From CAZENU01 sp965222125 (GTDB lineage Bacteria; Chloroflexota; Dehalococcoidia; Lucifugimonadales; CAZENU01): DNA of 64,000 bases. Under the pieces are notes generated by a model. That model had not been told where the DNA came from and did no database searches. It was given only the letters and a program-made list of their open reading frames with translations. A program made the position numbers and the translations under genes. The stretch is taken from the NCBI GenBank assembly GCA_965222125.1, contig CBDCTC010000006.1, forward strand, positions 1,364,001 to 1,428,000, written 5' to 3'. How positions within the stretch are numbered: position 1 is the stretch's first letter; every line of letters begins with the position of its first letter. This document shows positions 35,900-45,778 of the stretch, one piece after another.

Positions 35900-36550
35900 A
35901 TGCGTCTCTGGTGGAAGAGCGGCATGGGCCACCGTGGGAAGCTGGCCGCGGCGCTCGCACTCGCGGTTGTCGTCGCGCTGGCGGCCATGGGAGTCGGGCT
36001 GCTGGTGGGACTGGCGCTCGGCGGCGAGGAGGTCGGCGCTTACCCGACGCCCGAGGAGGCGGTCCAGCGGTACGTGGAGTCGACGAACGACCCTGGCACG
36101 GCTGCGGGCTACCATCTGAAGGGAACGCTGCCGGTCTGGAACGGCGCGCTCGTGGTCTACAGCCTGCCTGGGCCGCCGGGTACCGAGCTGCTCGGCTACC
36201 GGCTGGCCAAGCACGGCGGGTCCGGATGGAGAGCCGATACCGGCGTCGACTTCTCCATCGCGTCGCCGGCCGACCCGAACGCCGTGATCGAGTGGCACGT
36301 CGACTCCCGCGTCGACCACTCGCGGGACCTGAACGGGCCGGTCGAGACGGCCGTCGCCTTCGGGCGTATCAGCTTCAGCGGCGTCACGGTCGTCGAGGTG
36401 ACGTTCGACCAGGGCCAGACGCACCAGACGGCGCCCGGCGGCGGTTTCTTCGCGGTCGCCGCGGTCGGCGCGACCGACGTGCGGGTCATCCGGGCGCTCA
36501 CCGCTGACGGCTCGGAGGTCATCGTGATCGATAGGACGGAGGCGAGGTAA
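35900..36550 (+). CDS. Hypothetical membrane-anchored protein
   Basis: 216-residue protein with one hydrophobic N-terminal helix (about residues 15-40), then a soluble, probably external domain without known motifs. The ATG at 35900, with GAGG 9 nt upstream, is preferred to the GTG five codons earlier. It ends 3 nt before ffh, so it probably shares its transcript. I do not recognise the family. Confidence 0.6.
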   Translation: MRLWWKSGMGHRGKLAAALALAVVVALAAMGVGLLVGLALGGEEVGAYPTPEEAVQRYVESTNDPGTAAGYHLKGTLPVWNGALVVYSLPGPPGTELLGYRLAKHGGSGWRADTGVDFSIASPADPNAVIEWHVDSRVDHSRDLNGPVETAVAFGRISFSGVTVVEVTFDQGQTHQTAPGGGFFAVAAVGATDVRVIRALTADGSEVIVIDRTEAR

Positions 36551-36553
36551 CGG

Positions 36554-37885
36554 ATGTTCGAGGTACTTACCGAGAAGCTGGGCGCGACGTTCGGCAGGCT
36601 GAGCAACAAGGGCAGGCTGACCGAGAAAGACGTGGACGAGGCGCTGCGCGAGGTGCGCCTGGCGCTTCTGGAGGCGGACGTCAACTTCAGGGTGGCCCGT
36701 GAGTTGACCTCGCGAATCCGCGAGCGCGCCCTCGGCGACGAGGTTCTCAAGAGCCTCAGCCCCGGCCAGCAGGTGGTGAAGATCACCAACGAGGAGCTGA
36801 CCGCGGTCCTGGGCGGCGGCGCCAAGCAGATCACGACCGCAGCCGCCCCGCCGTCGGTGATGCTCATGGTCGGCCTGAACGGGGCGGGAAAGACTACCGC
36901 GTCCGCCAAGATAGCCCACCGCCTCAAGGCCGCGGGCCAGGCGCCGCTGCTGGTCGCGGCCGACCTGCGCCGTCCGGCCGCAATCCAGCAGCTTCAGTCC
37001 CTCGGGGCCCAGATCGACGTCGAGGTGTACAGCGACGATCCGTCGAAGGAGACGGCCGCAGTCGCCCGCGACGGCGTGAAGCGGGGCGCCGAGGCCGGCG
37101 CCTCGTGGGTGATCGTCGACACCGCCGGCCGGTTCCAGATCGACGACGACCTGATGGGGGAGCTCGAGGACGTACGCAGCGCGGTCTCGCCGGTCGAGAC
37201 GCTGCTGGTGGTCGACGCCATGACCGGCCAGGAGGCCGTCAACGTCGCGAACGAGTTCCACTCGCGCATCGGCCTGACGGGACTCGTGCTCACCAAGCTC
37301 GACGGCGACGCCCGGGGCGGCGCCGCGCTGTCCGTCGTCTCGGTCACCGGCGTGCCGATCAAGTTCTTGGGCACCGGCGAGCGCGTGGATGCGCTGGAGG
37401 AGTTCCACCCCGACCGGCTCGCGTCGCGCATCCTGGGCATGGGCGACATGCTGACCCTGATCGAGAGGGCCCAGACGACCATCGACGAGGACCAGGCGGC
37501 CGAACTGGAGCGGAAGATGCGCCAGGCGACGTTCGACCTGGAGGACTTCCTGGCCCAGCTACAGCAGCTCAAGCGCATGGGCCCGTTGAGCCAGATCATG
37601 GAGATGGTGCCGGGGATGTCGTCCATCGCGGGGCGAATGTCCGAGGAGGGCCTGGAGGACGGCCAGATCCGGCGCGTCGAGGCCGTCATCCGGTCGATGA
37701 CGCCGGAGGAGCGGCGGCGGCCTGAGATCATCGGAGGCAGCCGAAGACGCCGCATCGCCCGCGGCAGCGGATCGAAGCCCCAGGACGTCAACCAGCTTCT
37801 CAACCAGTTCCGACGCATGCAGAAGATGATGCGCCAGCTCGCCGCGGGCAAGCGTATGCCGGACCTGCGAAGCCTGCTGAGATAG
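36554..37885 (+). CDS. ffh: Signal recognition particle protein Ffh (SRP54)
   Basis: 443-residue GTPase that binds signal peptides with 4.5S RNA and delivers ribosomes to FtsY. NG domain: G1 G-L-N-G-A-G-K-T-T near residue 110, D-T-A-G-R near 190, T-K-L-D-G near 248. The Met-rich M domain (from about 300) contains M-V-P-G-M and the RNA-binding helices, and ends with a Met- and Arg-rich tail. All parts are complete. The 4.5S RNA gene was not found in the window. Confidence 0.95.
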   Translation: MFEVLTEKLGATFGRLSNKGRLTEKDVDEALREVRLALLEADVNFRVARELTSRIRERALGDEVLKSLSPGQQVVKITNEELTAVLGGGAKQITTAAAPPSVMLMVGLNGAGKTTASAKIAHRLKAAGQAPLLVAADLRRPAAIQQLQSLGAQIDVEVYSDDPSKETAAVARDGVKRGAEAGASWVIVDTAGRFQIDDDLMGELEDVRSAVSPVETLLVVDAMTGQEAVNVANEFHSRIGLTGLVLTKLDGDARGGAALSVVSVTGVPIKFLGTGERVDALEEFHPDRLASRILGMGDMLTLIERAQTTIDEDQAAELERKMRQATFDLEDFLAQLQQLKRMGPLSQIMEMVPGMSSIAGRMSEEGLEDGQIRRVEAVIRSMTPEERRRPEIIGGSRRRRIARGSGSKPQDVNQLLNQFRRMQKMMRQLAAGKRMPDLRSLLR

Positions 37886-37946
37886 GCGCCGGCGCCGCAG
37901 GCGGGGCTCGTGTAGCTCTGTCAGGATAACCGGGGAGGGAGACGGC

Positions 37947-38928
37947 TTGAACGCGACCGTGACCAACGACATAAGCCGTGCCGGCCTCAAGCTGGCCCGG
38001 GAGATAGCCCGCGTCTATTCGGGCGACCACAGGGTGCGCGCGGTCATCGTCGGGGGTCTGTGTCACGAGGCAGCGCCGACGCGCACTCGGACCTGGAGAT
38101 CGGGGCGTTCTGGCACACGCCGCCGTTCGATGCGGAGCGGAGGGAAGCAGTCCGTCGAATGGGCTGCGAGACCGAGATATGGAGCTTCGGAGCCTTTGGC
38201 GGCGGCATGGCGAGCGAGAACATCGGACTGTCGGGGTTCACCATCGGGCCGAAGCACTACCTGGGTACCGCGATGTGTCCCCGATGCACACGACCGTCGA
38301 GACGACGGAACGCTGTATCGAAGCCCTGATCGACGACCTCGACACTGCTCCGCGGAGCTACGGTCTAGCATCGTCTATCCACCATGGAACGCCGCTCTAC
38401 GGGCATGACCTGGTCGGAAAATGAAAGAGGAAGGTCGCCAGCTTCCCGGACCGCCTGGCGGTCAAGCTGGTGCAGCACGACATGTGGCTGGGCCCCTGGT
38501 TCAGGCCGACCTCCTATGCGGCGCGGGCCGACCACCTGGTCCCCGCCCAGCACCTCGTCACGATGCAGCAGTCTATCGTCAACGTGCTGGCGGCCCTGAA
38601 CCGGACGTAAGTGCCGTCGCCGGAGCACAAGTGGGTGGACCGGCTGATCGACGGTCTGCCGATCAAGCCGGCCGACTGCGCGGCCCGGCTCAAGGCGACT
38701 TTCGCGACGGGCGACCTGGGCCAGGCCTCGCGGGAGCTGATCGAGATGGGCATGGAGGTGATCGACCTCGTCGAGCTGCACCTGCCGGAGGTCGACGAGA
38801 GGTCCCTGTTCGACGGCCATCCCCACGTTGGCACGAGCTGGGCGAGACGGCGCTGGGACCCGTACCCCGCCTATACGCTGATGGACAACATCGCCCGTTG
38901 CGGCGGTCAGGAACAGCAGACCACATGA
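37947..38928 (+). pseudogene. Nucleotidyltransferase-like protein, broken
   Basis: Remains of one gene for a predicted nucleotidyltransferase (minimal NTP-transferase start, D-L-E-I-G in the second piece). The coding frame runs from 37947 to about 38055, shifts to the frame that continues to about 38285, and shifts again to a third frame that runs to 38928. In that last frame TGA at 38421-38423 replaces what reads as a Trp codon (G-K-stop-K-R-K), and TAA follows near 38608. Two frameshifts and two stops mark decay. The reading is consistent on both sides of each break, so it was one protein of about 320 residues. Confidence 0.65.
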
Positions 38929-38952
38929 AGCTGACCCCGTCGAACGCGTGAC

Positions 38953-39007
38953 ATTGACTTCCCCACCCCCTGGATTCCGGCTCGGGGGCCGGAATGACGA
39001 CTACACT
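38953..39007. repeat. Palindromic intergenic repeat, copy 1
   Basis: The unit reads CCCC-TGGATTCCGGC-TCGGGG-GCCGGAATGACGACTAC; its core ATTCCGGC (38974-38981) pairs perfectly with GCCGGAAT (38988-38995). It is nearly identical over about 45 bp to copy 2 at 39212-39262. Confidence 0.7.
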
Positions 39008-39500
39008 CGGCTCGGCAGGGAGGCTTAGATCACCGTCATGCCCACGAGAGCGGGCATCTACGGGCATCTAATGGTATGTAGGCTCACTCGTCCCATCAAC
39101 TCCGTCGTAACTGTTCAGTCTTGGTAGCGGAGCTACCTTGGGACCACCTTCGGAGACTTTGTCAGAACTCCAGACGTGGATTCCGTCTCGGCAGTGGCGG
39201 GCGCCATTGAGCTTGACCTCCCCACCCCTGGATTCCGGCTCGGGGGCCGGAATGACGACTACTCTCCACTCCGAGACGCAGACACACCCTCCCGTCATAC
39301 CCGCGAAAGGAGACCTTTGCACAACCGTCCTTCCCGTGCAGGCGGGAATCCAGGTTTGGGGGTTCCCCGCTAGGAATGCTAGCCATCTCCGCCACGCTGT
39401 CTCCCCGCAACGAGAGTTACGCAAAGGTCTCCGAAAGCGGGTATCCAGGGTCGGGAGAAGCATTCGTCCCCTCAACTCTGAACAGTTACACTCCGTCAGA
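39008..39500. repeat. Repeat-dense intergenic region (copy 2 at 39212-39262)
   Basis: This stretch has no credible gene. It holds the second palindromic unit (ATTCCGGC 39232-39239 with GCCGGAAT 39246-39253), several fragments reading like CGTCAT-x-CCCGC and GCGGGAATCCAGG (39290-39365), and the motif CTGAACAGTTAC in both orientations (about 39107-39118 and 39477-39488). It looks like an accumulation of short mobile or REP-type repeats between the pseudogene and tRNA-Ser. Confidence 0.55.
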
Positions 39501-39505
39501 CTTGT

Positions 39506-39535
39506 TGCCCCGCGATTGGGGCACCGACTACAATA
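39506..39535 (+). promoter_or_regulatory. Promoter of tRNA-Ser
   Basis: TTGCCC (39506-39511), an 18-nt spacer and TACAAT (39530-39535) lie 74 nt upstream of the tRNA. Confidence 0.6.
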
Positions 39536-39608
39536 CGACGGTCGGCCCAGGCGTTCGCGGGCCCAGCGGCTGAGTTGCTCAGCGGGTCCCGAGCGCCGAT
39601 TGCTGTCC

Positions 39609-39693
39609 GGAGGGGTGGCCGAGCGGCTTAAGGCGCCAGTCTTGAAAACTGGTTTCTCGCAAGGGAACGTGGGTTCGAATCCCACCCCCTCCG
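39609..39693 (+). tRNA. tRNA-Ser (anticodon TGA)
   Basis: The acceptor GGAGGGG pairs with CCCCTCC and is followed by discriminator G. The anticodon loop reads C-T-T-G-A-A-A with TGA in the middle, so it decodes UCA/UCN. A long variable arm (GGTTTCTCGCAAGGGAAC region) confirms a class II tRNA, and the T arm holds GGTTCGAATCC. The 3' CCA is not encoded. Length 85 nt. The anticodon is also the one of tRNA-Sec, but the acceptor is 7 bp and the body is normal serine type. Confidence 0.95.
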
Positions 39694-39756
39694 CTCGCGC
39701 GACGAGAGTAGAACACGACTGCCGGCGACTCCAGTAACCTCGGAGGAGTAGATCGA

Positions 39757-40914
39757 CTGAAAGTACACGAGTATCAGGCCAAGGAGCTGCTGGCCCGGGG
39801 CGGAGTGCCGGTCCCCGAGGGCGCTGTCGCGTCGACGCCCTCGGAAGCGCGGGAGATCGCGGCGTCGCTCGGCCGCGCCACCGTAGTCAAGGCGCAGGTC
39901 CACGCGGGCGGGCGCGGCAAGGCCGGCGGAATCAAGCTGGTGTCGACGCCCGAAGAGGCCGAGTCGGCCGCTGCCGCACTTCTGGGAACGATGCTTGTCA
40001 CGGCCCAGACAGGACCCGAGGGCGTGCCAGTGCGCCGGGTACTGGTCGAGGAGCGGCTCGACGTCCGACGCGAGCTCTACCTCGCCATGCTCATCGACGG
40101 CGCCGTGCGCGGCGCAATCGTCATGGCCAGCGAAGCGGGCGGCATGGATATCGAGGAGGTCGCCGACAGGACCCCGGAGAAGATCCTGCGGGTCGCCGTC
40201 GATCCGGCCCTCGGTCTGCGTCCGTACCAGGCGCGCACGCTGGCCTACCGGCTCGAGTTCGCCGTCGAGCACGTCCGCGCCGCGTCGAGCCTGATCGAGG
40301 GCCTGTACCGTGTCTTCGACGACAACGACTGCTCGCTGGCGGAGATCAATCCGCTGGTCGTGACCGGGGACGGCAGAGTCCTGGCCGCCGACGCCAAGCT
40401 GGCCTTCGACGACGACGCCCTGTTCAAGCACCCCCGCCTCGAGGAGCTCCGGGACCCGGAGCAGGACGACCCCCTGGAGGAGCGGGCCGCGCGCGCCGGC
40501 ATCAGCTACGTGAAACTCGACGGCGACATCGGATGCATGGTCAACGGCGCGGGCCTGGCGATGGCGACGATGGACGTGGCCAGGGCCGCCGGCGCCGCGC
40601 CGGCGAACTTTCTCGACGTCGGCGGCAGCGCGGACGAGGAGAAGGTCGCCCAGGCCATGGAGATCATCCTGTCCGACGCCAACGTGAAGACGACCCTGAT
40701 CAACATATTCGGCGGCATACTCAGGTGCGACATCGTCTCCCGGGGCGTGATAGCCGCCGCCGAGTCTACCTCCCACGCGATGAGGCCGCTGGTGGTGCGC
40801 ATGTCGGGCACCAACGCCGACGAGGGGCGCAGCCTTCTCCGGGAATCGGACCTGGCCGTGACCCTGGTGGACGACCTGGACGAGGCCGCCGAGGCACTGC
40901 GCGCCGGCGCGTGA
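39757..40914 (+). CDS. sucC: Succinate-CoA ligase beta subunit, CTG start
   Basis: ADP/GDP-forming succinyl-CoA synthetase subunit of the TCA cycle, 385 residues, with ATP-grasp domain (V-V-K-A-Q-V-H-A-G-G-R near residue 47) and the C-terminal CoA-ligase flavodoxin-like domain (G-I-x-Y-V-K-L-D-G-D-I-G-C-M-V-N-G-A-G). The family start M-K-V-H-E-Y-Q-A-K-E-L-L is encoded from CTG at 39757, 8 nt after GGAGGAG; no ATG, GTG or TTG exists in frame upstream. The first standard start in frame (GTG 39805) would delete 16 conserved residues. sucD follows 45 nt later. Confidence 0.93.
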   Translation: MKVHEYQAKELLARGGVPVPEGAVASTPSEAREIAASLGRATVVKAQVHAGGRGKAGGIKLVSTPEEAESAAAALLGTMLVTAQTGPEGVPVRRVLVEERLDVRRELYLAMLIDGAVRGAIVMASEAGGMDIEEVADRTPEKILRVAVDPALGLRPYQARTLAYRLEFAVEHVRAASSLIEGLYRVFDDNDCSLAEINPLVVTGDGRVLAADAKLAFDDDALFKHPRLEELRDPEQDDPLEERAARAGISYVKLDGDIGCMVNGAGLAMATMDVARAAGAAPANFLDVGGSADEEKVAQAMEIILSDANVKTTLINIFGGILRCDIVSRGVIAAAESTSHAMRPLVVRMSGTNADEGRSLLRESDLAVTLVDDLDEAAEALRAGA

Positions 40915-40959
40915 GCGCTGTCGGCCCCGTCTCGGAGCCGTGATAAACGGAGCAAGTGA

Positions 40960-41844
<885 letters not shown>

Positions 41845-41896
41845 CCGCCCCGGGCCGGGTATCCGCAACAGGTTCCGGGCCGTTGCGACTCGGATC

Positions 41897-42805
41897 TCAG
41901 ACTACGATTACGTCGTTCTCCAGCAGGCCTATTTTTTCTATCGTTATCTGGACGACGTCGCCTTCCTGGAGCGTGACGTCTGGCGGGGGGACGATGGCCG
42001 TGCCGGTGAGGACGGTCGTCAGGTTGGGTATCACGTTGTGGCGGTGGAGCCAGTCGGCGAGCTCGCCGCACTTCCGCGCCATGCCCGACGTCGACGTCTT
42101 GCCGCTGAACAGCGTCTGGTCGTCGCGTAGTATGGCGCACTCGATGTCGAGGGAGTGGGGGTCGCCGATGGCGTCCGCGGTGACGAAGCAGGGGCCGATG
42201 GCGCAGCTATTCGCGTACAGCTTGGCCTGAGGCAGGTACAGCGGGTTCTCGCCCTCGATGGACCGGCTGCTCACGTCGTTGCCGGCGGTGTAGCCGATGA
42301 TCTCTCCCTTGTAGACGACGAACGCGAGCTCGGGCTCCGGGACGTTCCAGTCGGAGTCCGCGCGAATGCCGATGGACTCGAACGGGCCCATGCAGCGCTC
42401 GGGCGTCGCCTTGAAGAAGAGCTCCGGCCGCTCGGCCGCGTACACCTTGGAGTAGACGTCCGGCGTATCGGACTCGCGACGGCGCTCCATCTCGCTCGTC
42501 CTGTAGGTTACGCCGGCGGCCCAGACCTCGGGCGGATCGAACGGCCGGTCGAGCCAGAACTCCCCGGTGCCGTCCCGCGACTCGTCCAGGAGCTGCGGGA
42601 GGTCGTGTGTATCGGCCTCCCCGGCGTCGAGCACCGCTCGCGCGAGATCGTCGATGGTGCTCCCCGACAGCGACGCCGCGGACGCCAGCTGGTCTATCTC
42701 GGTCAGGTCTTCGTCGATGGAAGTCAGGTCGTGCAGGACGTTGTCCTCGACCTCGACGGCGAGCCGCGGCTCGCCGTCGGCGGCCGTCAGTCTGTAGTAC
42801 CTCAT
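41897..42805 (-). CDS. Fumarylacetoacetate hydrolase (FAH) family protein
   Basis: 302-residue member of the FAH superfamily. The core has the metal and catalytic pieces E-P-E-L-A-F-V-V near residue 165, G-Y-T-A-G-N-D-V-S-S-R near 185 and a final T-G-T-A block. The longer N-terminal part (R-Y-Y-R-L and a V-W-A-A-G-V-T-Y segment) resembles the group that includes 2-keto-3-deoxy-sugar-acid hydratases and dehydratases acting on L-arabonate-type routes. ATG at 42805 is conserved-looking; an extended frame upstream is not. It ends a two-gene minus-strand group with the VOC gene and may act on a keto acid made by the enolase-superfamily enzymes. Confidence 0.85.
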   Translation of the reverse strand: MRYYRLTAADGEPRLAVEVEDNVLHDLTSIDEDLTEIDQLASAASLSGSTIDDLARAVLDAGEADTHDLPQLLDESRDGTGEFWLDRPFDPPEVWAAGVTYRTSEMERRRESDTPDVYSKVYAAERPELFFKATPERCMGPFESIGIRADSDWNVPEPELAFVVYKGEIIGYTAGNDVSSRSIEGENPLYLPQAKLYANSCAIGPCFVTADAIGDPHSLDIECAILRDDQTLFSGKTSTSGMARKCGELADWLHRHNVIPNLTTVLTGTAIVPPPDVTLQEGDVVQITIEKIGLLENDVIVV

Positions 42806-42849
42806 GCGGTGCTCAGCTCCTGTGGGTCGACCGGGGATTTCTCGGCCGC

Positions 42850-43653
42850 CTACGCCCCCGCCATTCGCGATGGGTCGATCTGCATGATGGAGAAGTGGCC
42901 GCCCTGGGGGTCCTGCAGGGACGCGAACCGGCCGACGCCGGCGACCTCCATGGGCTGCATTACGCCGGTTGCTCCGAGGCTCGCGGCCTTTTCCAGCGAG
43001 GCGTCCAGGTTGGCGACGGAGAAGTAGATCGACCAGTTGGCGGGCATCTCGCCCCACTCTTTTCTGATCGCCATCATGCCGGCCGCCGACTGCCCGTTGA
43101 GCCGGTACTCGACGTACTCGGCGCCGTCGGCGGTGGGAGTCGCGTTGGCCGTCCAGCCGAACAGCCCGCCGTAGAACCTGGCCGCGGCCTCCGTGTCGTG
43201 CGTGTACAGCTCGTTCCAGGCCAGGGCGCCCGGCTCGCCGAAGATCCCCGCGCCGATGTGGTCACGGGGCTCCCAGGCCGCGAACATGGCGCCCGTCGGG
43301 TCCATGGCGACGACCAAGCGCCCGGAGGTGAACACGTCGAAGGGGCCGTTCACCACCGTGCCGCCCAGCTCCGTAATCCGCGGCGCCGTCTCGTCGGCGC
43401 TCTCTACCGTGAAGTAGCTCAGCCACGCGGGGCGGCCCCCGGTCATCTGCGCCATCTCCTCCGGCATCGTATAGAGCGCGCAGGAATTTTTCCCGCCCTT
43501 GCTCAGCATCGTGTAAGACATGCCCGCGCCCATCTGCATGTCGGTGGTGTCCAGTTCGAGCAGCTCACTGTAGAACCGCTTGGCCCCCTCGGCATCCGGC
43601 GTACCCAGGTCGGCCCAGCTGAACATCCCCGGTTCGTGTTTGGTAACTTCCAA
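42850..43653 (-). CDS. VOC (glyoxalase) superfamily protein with two domains
   Basis: 267 residues containing two tandem vicinal-oxygen-chelate domains (about 8-125 and 135-262). The first opens G-M-F-S-W-A-D-L-G-T-P-D and the second A-W-N-E-L-Y-T-H-D, the usual form of two-domain CFP30B-like proteins. VOC proteins bind a metal and act as lyases, dioxygenases or binding proteins; the function here is open. TTG start at 43653 with GGGAGA upstream is the best fit to the family N-terminus. The gene is divergent from the NYN gene. Confidence 0.8.
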   Translation of the reverse strand: MEVTKHEPGMFSWADLGTPDAEGAKRFYSELLELDTTDMQMGAGMSYTMLSKGGKNSCALYTMPEEMAQMTGGRPAWLSYFTVESADETAPRITELGGTVVNGPFDVFTSGRLVVAMDPTGAMFAAWEPRDHIGAGIFGEPGALAWNELYTHDTEAAARFYGGLFGWTANATPTADGAEYVEYRLNGQSAAGMMAIRKEWGEMPANWSIYFSVANLDASLEKAASLGATGVMQPMEVAGVGRFASLQDPQGGHFSIMQIDPSRMAGA

Positions 43654-43804
43654 AATATAGTCTCCCTGCAAGTGAGTAGGCCTGATGCAACAATAATACA
43701 GGATAGGAAGCGCACGCCCGATCCGCTGGATAGTCCGCGCTACGATTTCGATATGGCATCCGGCAACCTTCACGACTCCCCCAAGTGCCCAAGGCATCTC
43801 TACG

Positions 43805-44431
43805 ATGGACAAGGTCTTCATCTACTGGGACAACTCCAACATCTTCCTCGAGGCCCAGCGCCTTGCCGAGGAACGAAACAGCGGCCCCGACACCCGGTAC
43901 CGGGTCCGCATCGACTTCACCAACATGCTCCGCTTGGCTCACGCCGACCGCCCGGTAGAAAAGGCTCACCCGGCCGGCTCTGTGCCGCCCGAGATGCGGC
44001 AGCTGTGGAACCGGCAGGAAAGTCAGGGCGTGGAAGTCCAGCTATTCGACCGTGGCAGCGCCGGAGCCGGAGAGCAGGAGATGCCCGACCGGGTCCTTCA
44101 GTTGCGCATGCTCGAAGACGCTCTCGACTACAACGGCGACCCCGGTATAGCGGTGCTGCTGACCGGGGATGGGGCCGGCTACCAGGAGGGCGCGGGGTTC
44201 CACCGAACTCTGGAGCGGATGCACGGGCGCGGCTGGCGGGTGGAGATCGTGTCATGGGCCCACTCCTGCAATCAACGAATGCGCCGCTGGGCCCAGGAGA
44301 ATGGCGTGTTCGTCGCTCTCGACGACTTCTACGACTCCGTCACGTTCCTGGAGCCGTCCGGGCCCGGCCACCGTCTGGCGGAGTCCCGCGATTCGGCGCC
44401 GCTGGACTTGTCGCTCCGTACCACCGCCTGA
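43805..44431 (+). CDS. NYN domain protein (PIN-like nuclease)
   Basis: 208-residue protein with a LabA/NYN-type PIN-like fold. The N-terminal Y-W-D-N-S-N-I-F holds the first acidic residue, and L-L-T-G-D-G near residue 120 holds the second; together they form the metal site of RNA nucleases of this family. The middle contains a long insertion rich in charged residues. It is likely an RNA-processing or decay enzyme; the target is unknown. The gene stands alone between the VOC gene and the acetyltransferase pseudogene. Confidence 0.75.
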   Translation: MDKVFIYWDNSNIFLEAQRLAEERNSGPDTRYRVRIDFTNMLRLAHADRPVEKAHPAGSVPPEMRQLWNRQESQGVEVQLFDRGSAGAGEQEMPDRVLQLRMLEDALDYNGDPGIAVLLTGDGAGYQEGAGFHRTLERMHGRGWRVEIVSWAHSCNQRMRRWAQENGVFVALDDFYDSVTFLEPSGPGHRLAESRDSAPLDLSLRTTA

Positions 44432-44481
44432 CCGGAGCGACACTGCCCCACTGAGGGTGGGTTCGTTGCTACGGAGTACGG

Positions 44482-44934
44482 GTGGCACAAATGGAAGTCA
44501 GACGGCTCAGCGATCCGACAGATTCCGACTGGCTGGAGATGAGAGGCCGGCTCTGGGATCATGCCGACCACGTCGAGCACGCGGCCCATCTGAAACGCGT
44601 CGTGGCGGAGCCGTCCCGGTTCGCCGCGTTTCTCGCGGTCTCCCCCGAGGGGCAGGGGGCAGGCTTCGCCGAGGTGTAGGTCCGCACCGACTACGTCAAC
44701 GGATGCAAGACGAGCCCGGCGGCGTTCCTTGAGGGCATCTACGTCAGGCCCGAGTTTCGCCGACGAGGAGTCGCCAGGCAGCTCTGTCAGGCGGTGCAGA
44801 GATGGGGTCGGGCCGGGGGTTGCACGGAGCTGGCATCCGACGCGCTCATCGACAACACGGTGAGCCACAGCATGCACCGTGGTCTCGGCTTCGAGGAGAC
44901 TGAAAGAGTCGTCTACTTCAAGAAGAGCCTCTAG
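44482..44934 (+). pseudogene. Aminoglycoside 6'-N-acetyltransferase-like (GNAT), interrupted by an in-frame TAG
   Basis: A single frame of 150 codons encodes an AAC(6')-like acetyltransferase: V-R-R-L-S-D-P-T-D at the start, A-E-V before the break, then D-Y-V-N-G, F-L-E-G-I-Y-V-R-P-E-F-R-R-R-G-V-A for the acetyl-CoA loop, and H-R-G-L-G-F-E-E-T-E-R-V-V-Y-F near the end. TAG at 44677-44679 sits after A-E-V, where relatives have an ordinary residue (Ser or similar). The second half is undamaged and in the same frame, so the change is recent, or readthrough occurs. As it stands only the first 65 residues would be made. Confidence 0.7.
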
Positions 44935-45009
44935 GAGGCGAACCGAGCGCGCAGTCCGCGGACTGCTATAAGATAACGGCGCCGGACATGGTTAGGAGCG
45001 CGAACGGAA

Positions 45010-45777
45010 GTGGAGAATAGCATCTTCGATCTCAGCGGCAGAGCCGCCATCGTCACGGGCGGCAACGGCGGTATCGGGCTCGGCATCGCCGAGGGCTTGG
45101 CCTGCGCCGGTGCGAGCGTGTCGATCGTGGGACGGAACGAGGCCAAGACGGCGGCCGCGGCCGAGCGGCTCCGCGGCCACGGCGTCGAGGCGCTGGGCTT
45201 CGCGGCCGACGTCAGCGACGAGACGGCGGTCGACGAGGTCGTCGCCTCGACCGCCGACCGCCTGGGCCGCATCGACATCCTGGTCAATAACGCCGGCATC
45301 GCCAAGCGCGGGCTGCTACAGGACTACACGGCCGAGGACTGGGACAGCGTCTTGGACGTGAACCTCAAGGGCATGTTCCTGTTCTCCAGGGCGGTCTACC
45401 CTCACATGGTCAGGACAGGCGGCGGGAAGGTCATCAACATCGGCTCGATGACCTCGATATTCGGCCTCGACTGGGCGCCCGCCTACGGCGCCAGCAAGGG
45501 GGGCGCGGTGCAGCTCGCCAAGAACATGGCCGTCGCGTGGGCCAAGGACAACATCCAGGCCAACACGATCCTGCCCGGCTGGATCGAGACGGACCTCACG
45601 GCCCCGCTGCAGACGATCGCCCCCGAACGGCACGCGATGATCAGCTCCCGGATACCGCAGGGGCGCTGGGGCACGCCCTCAGATTTCGCCGGGATCGCGG
45701 TTTTCCTGGCCAGCCGCGCGTCGGACTACGTCACCGGGGCCGTCATCCCGGTCGACGGCGGCTTTTCGTCCTTCTGA
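45010..45777 (+). CDS. SDR-family oxidoreductase (gluconate/KduD-like)
   Basis: 255-residue NAD(P)-dependent short-chain dehydrogenase. Cofactor motif T-G-G-N-G-G-I-G-L-G near residue 17, structural N-N-A-G near 91, catalytic Ser in G-S-M-T near 143, and Y-G-A-S-K at residues 157-161 are all present. The best match by eye is the group of 2-deoxy-D-gluconate 3-dehydrogenase or gluconate 5-dehydrogenase. GTG start. It overlaps nothing and the enoyl-CoA hydratase gene begins 1 nt after its stop, so both are co-transcribed. Confidence 0.85.
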   Translation: MENSIFDLSGRAAIVTGGNGGIGLGIAEGLACAGASVSIVGRNEAKTAAAAERLRGHGVEALGFAADVSDETAVDEVVASTADRLGRIDILVNNAGIAKRGLLQDYTAEDWDSVLDVNLKGMFLFSRAVYPHMVRTGGGKVINIGSMTSIFGLDWAPAYGASKGGAVQLAKNMAVAWAKDNIQANTILPGWIETDLTAPLQTIAPERHAMISSRIPQGRWGTPSDFAGIAVFLASRASDYVTGAVIPVDGGFSSF

Positions 45778-45778
45778 G

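Noticed and set aside
38421..38423. In-frame TGA in the nucleotidyltransferase remnant as another selenocysteine codon
   Set aside because: The expected residue is Trp, not Cys, no SECIS-like hairpin follows at 13-15 nt, and the gene also has frameshifts and a TAA.
39609..39693. tRNA-Sec because the anticodon is TGA
   Set aside because: tRNA-Sec has anticodon TCA and a longer acceptor stem; this is a normal serine tRNA.
44677..44679. Pyrrolysine at the TAG of the acetyltransferase
   Set aside because: GNAT enzymes have no Pyl, no pyl genes are seen, and the position is an ordinary residue in relatives.
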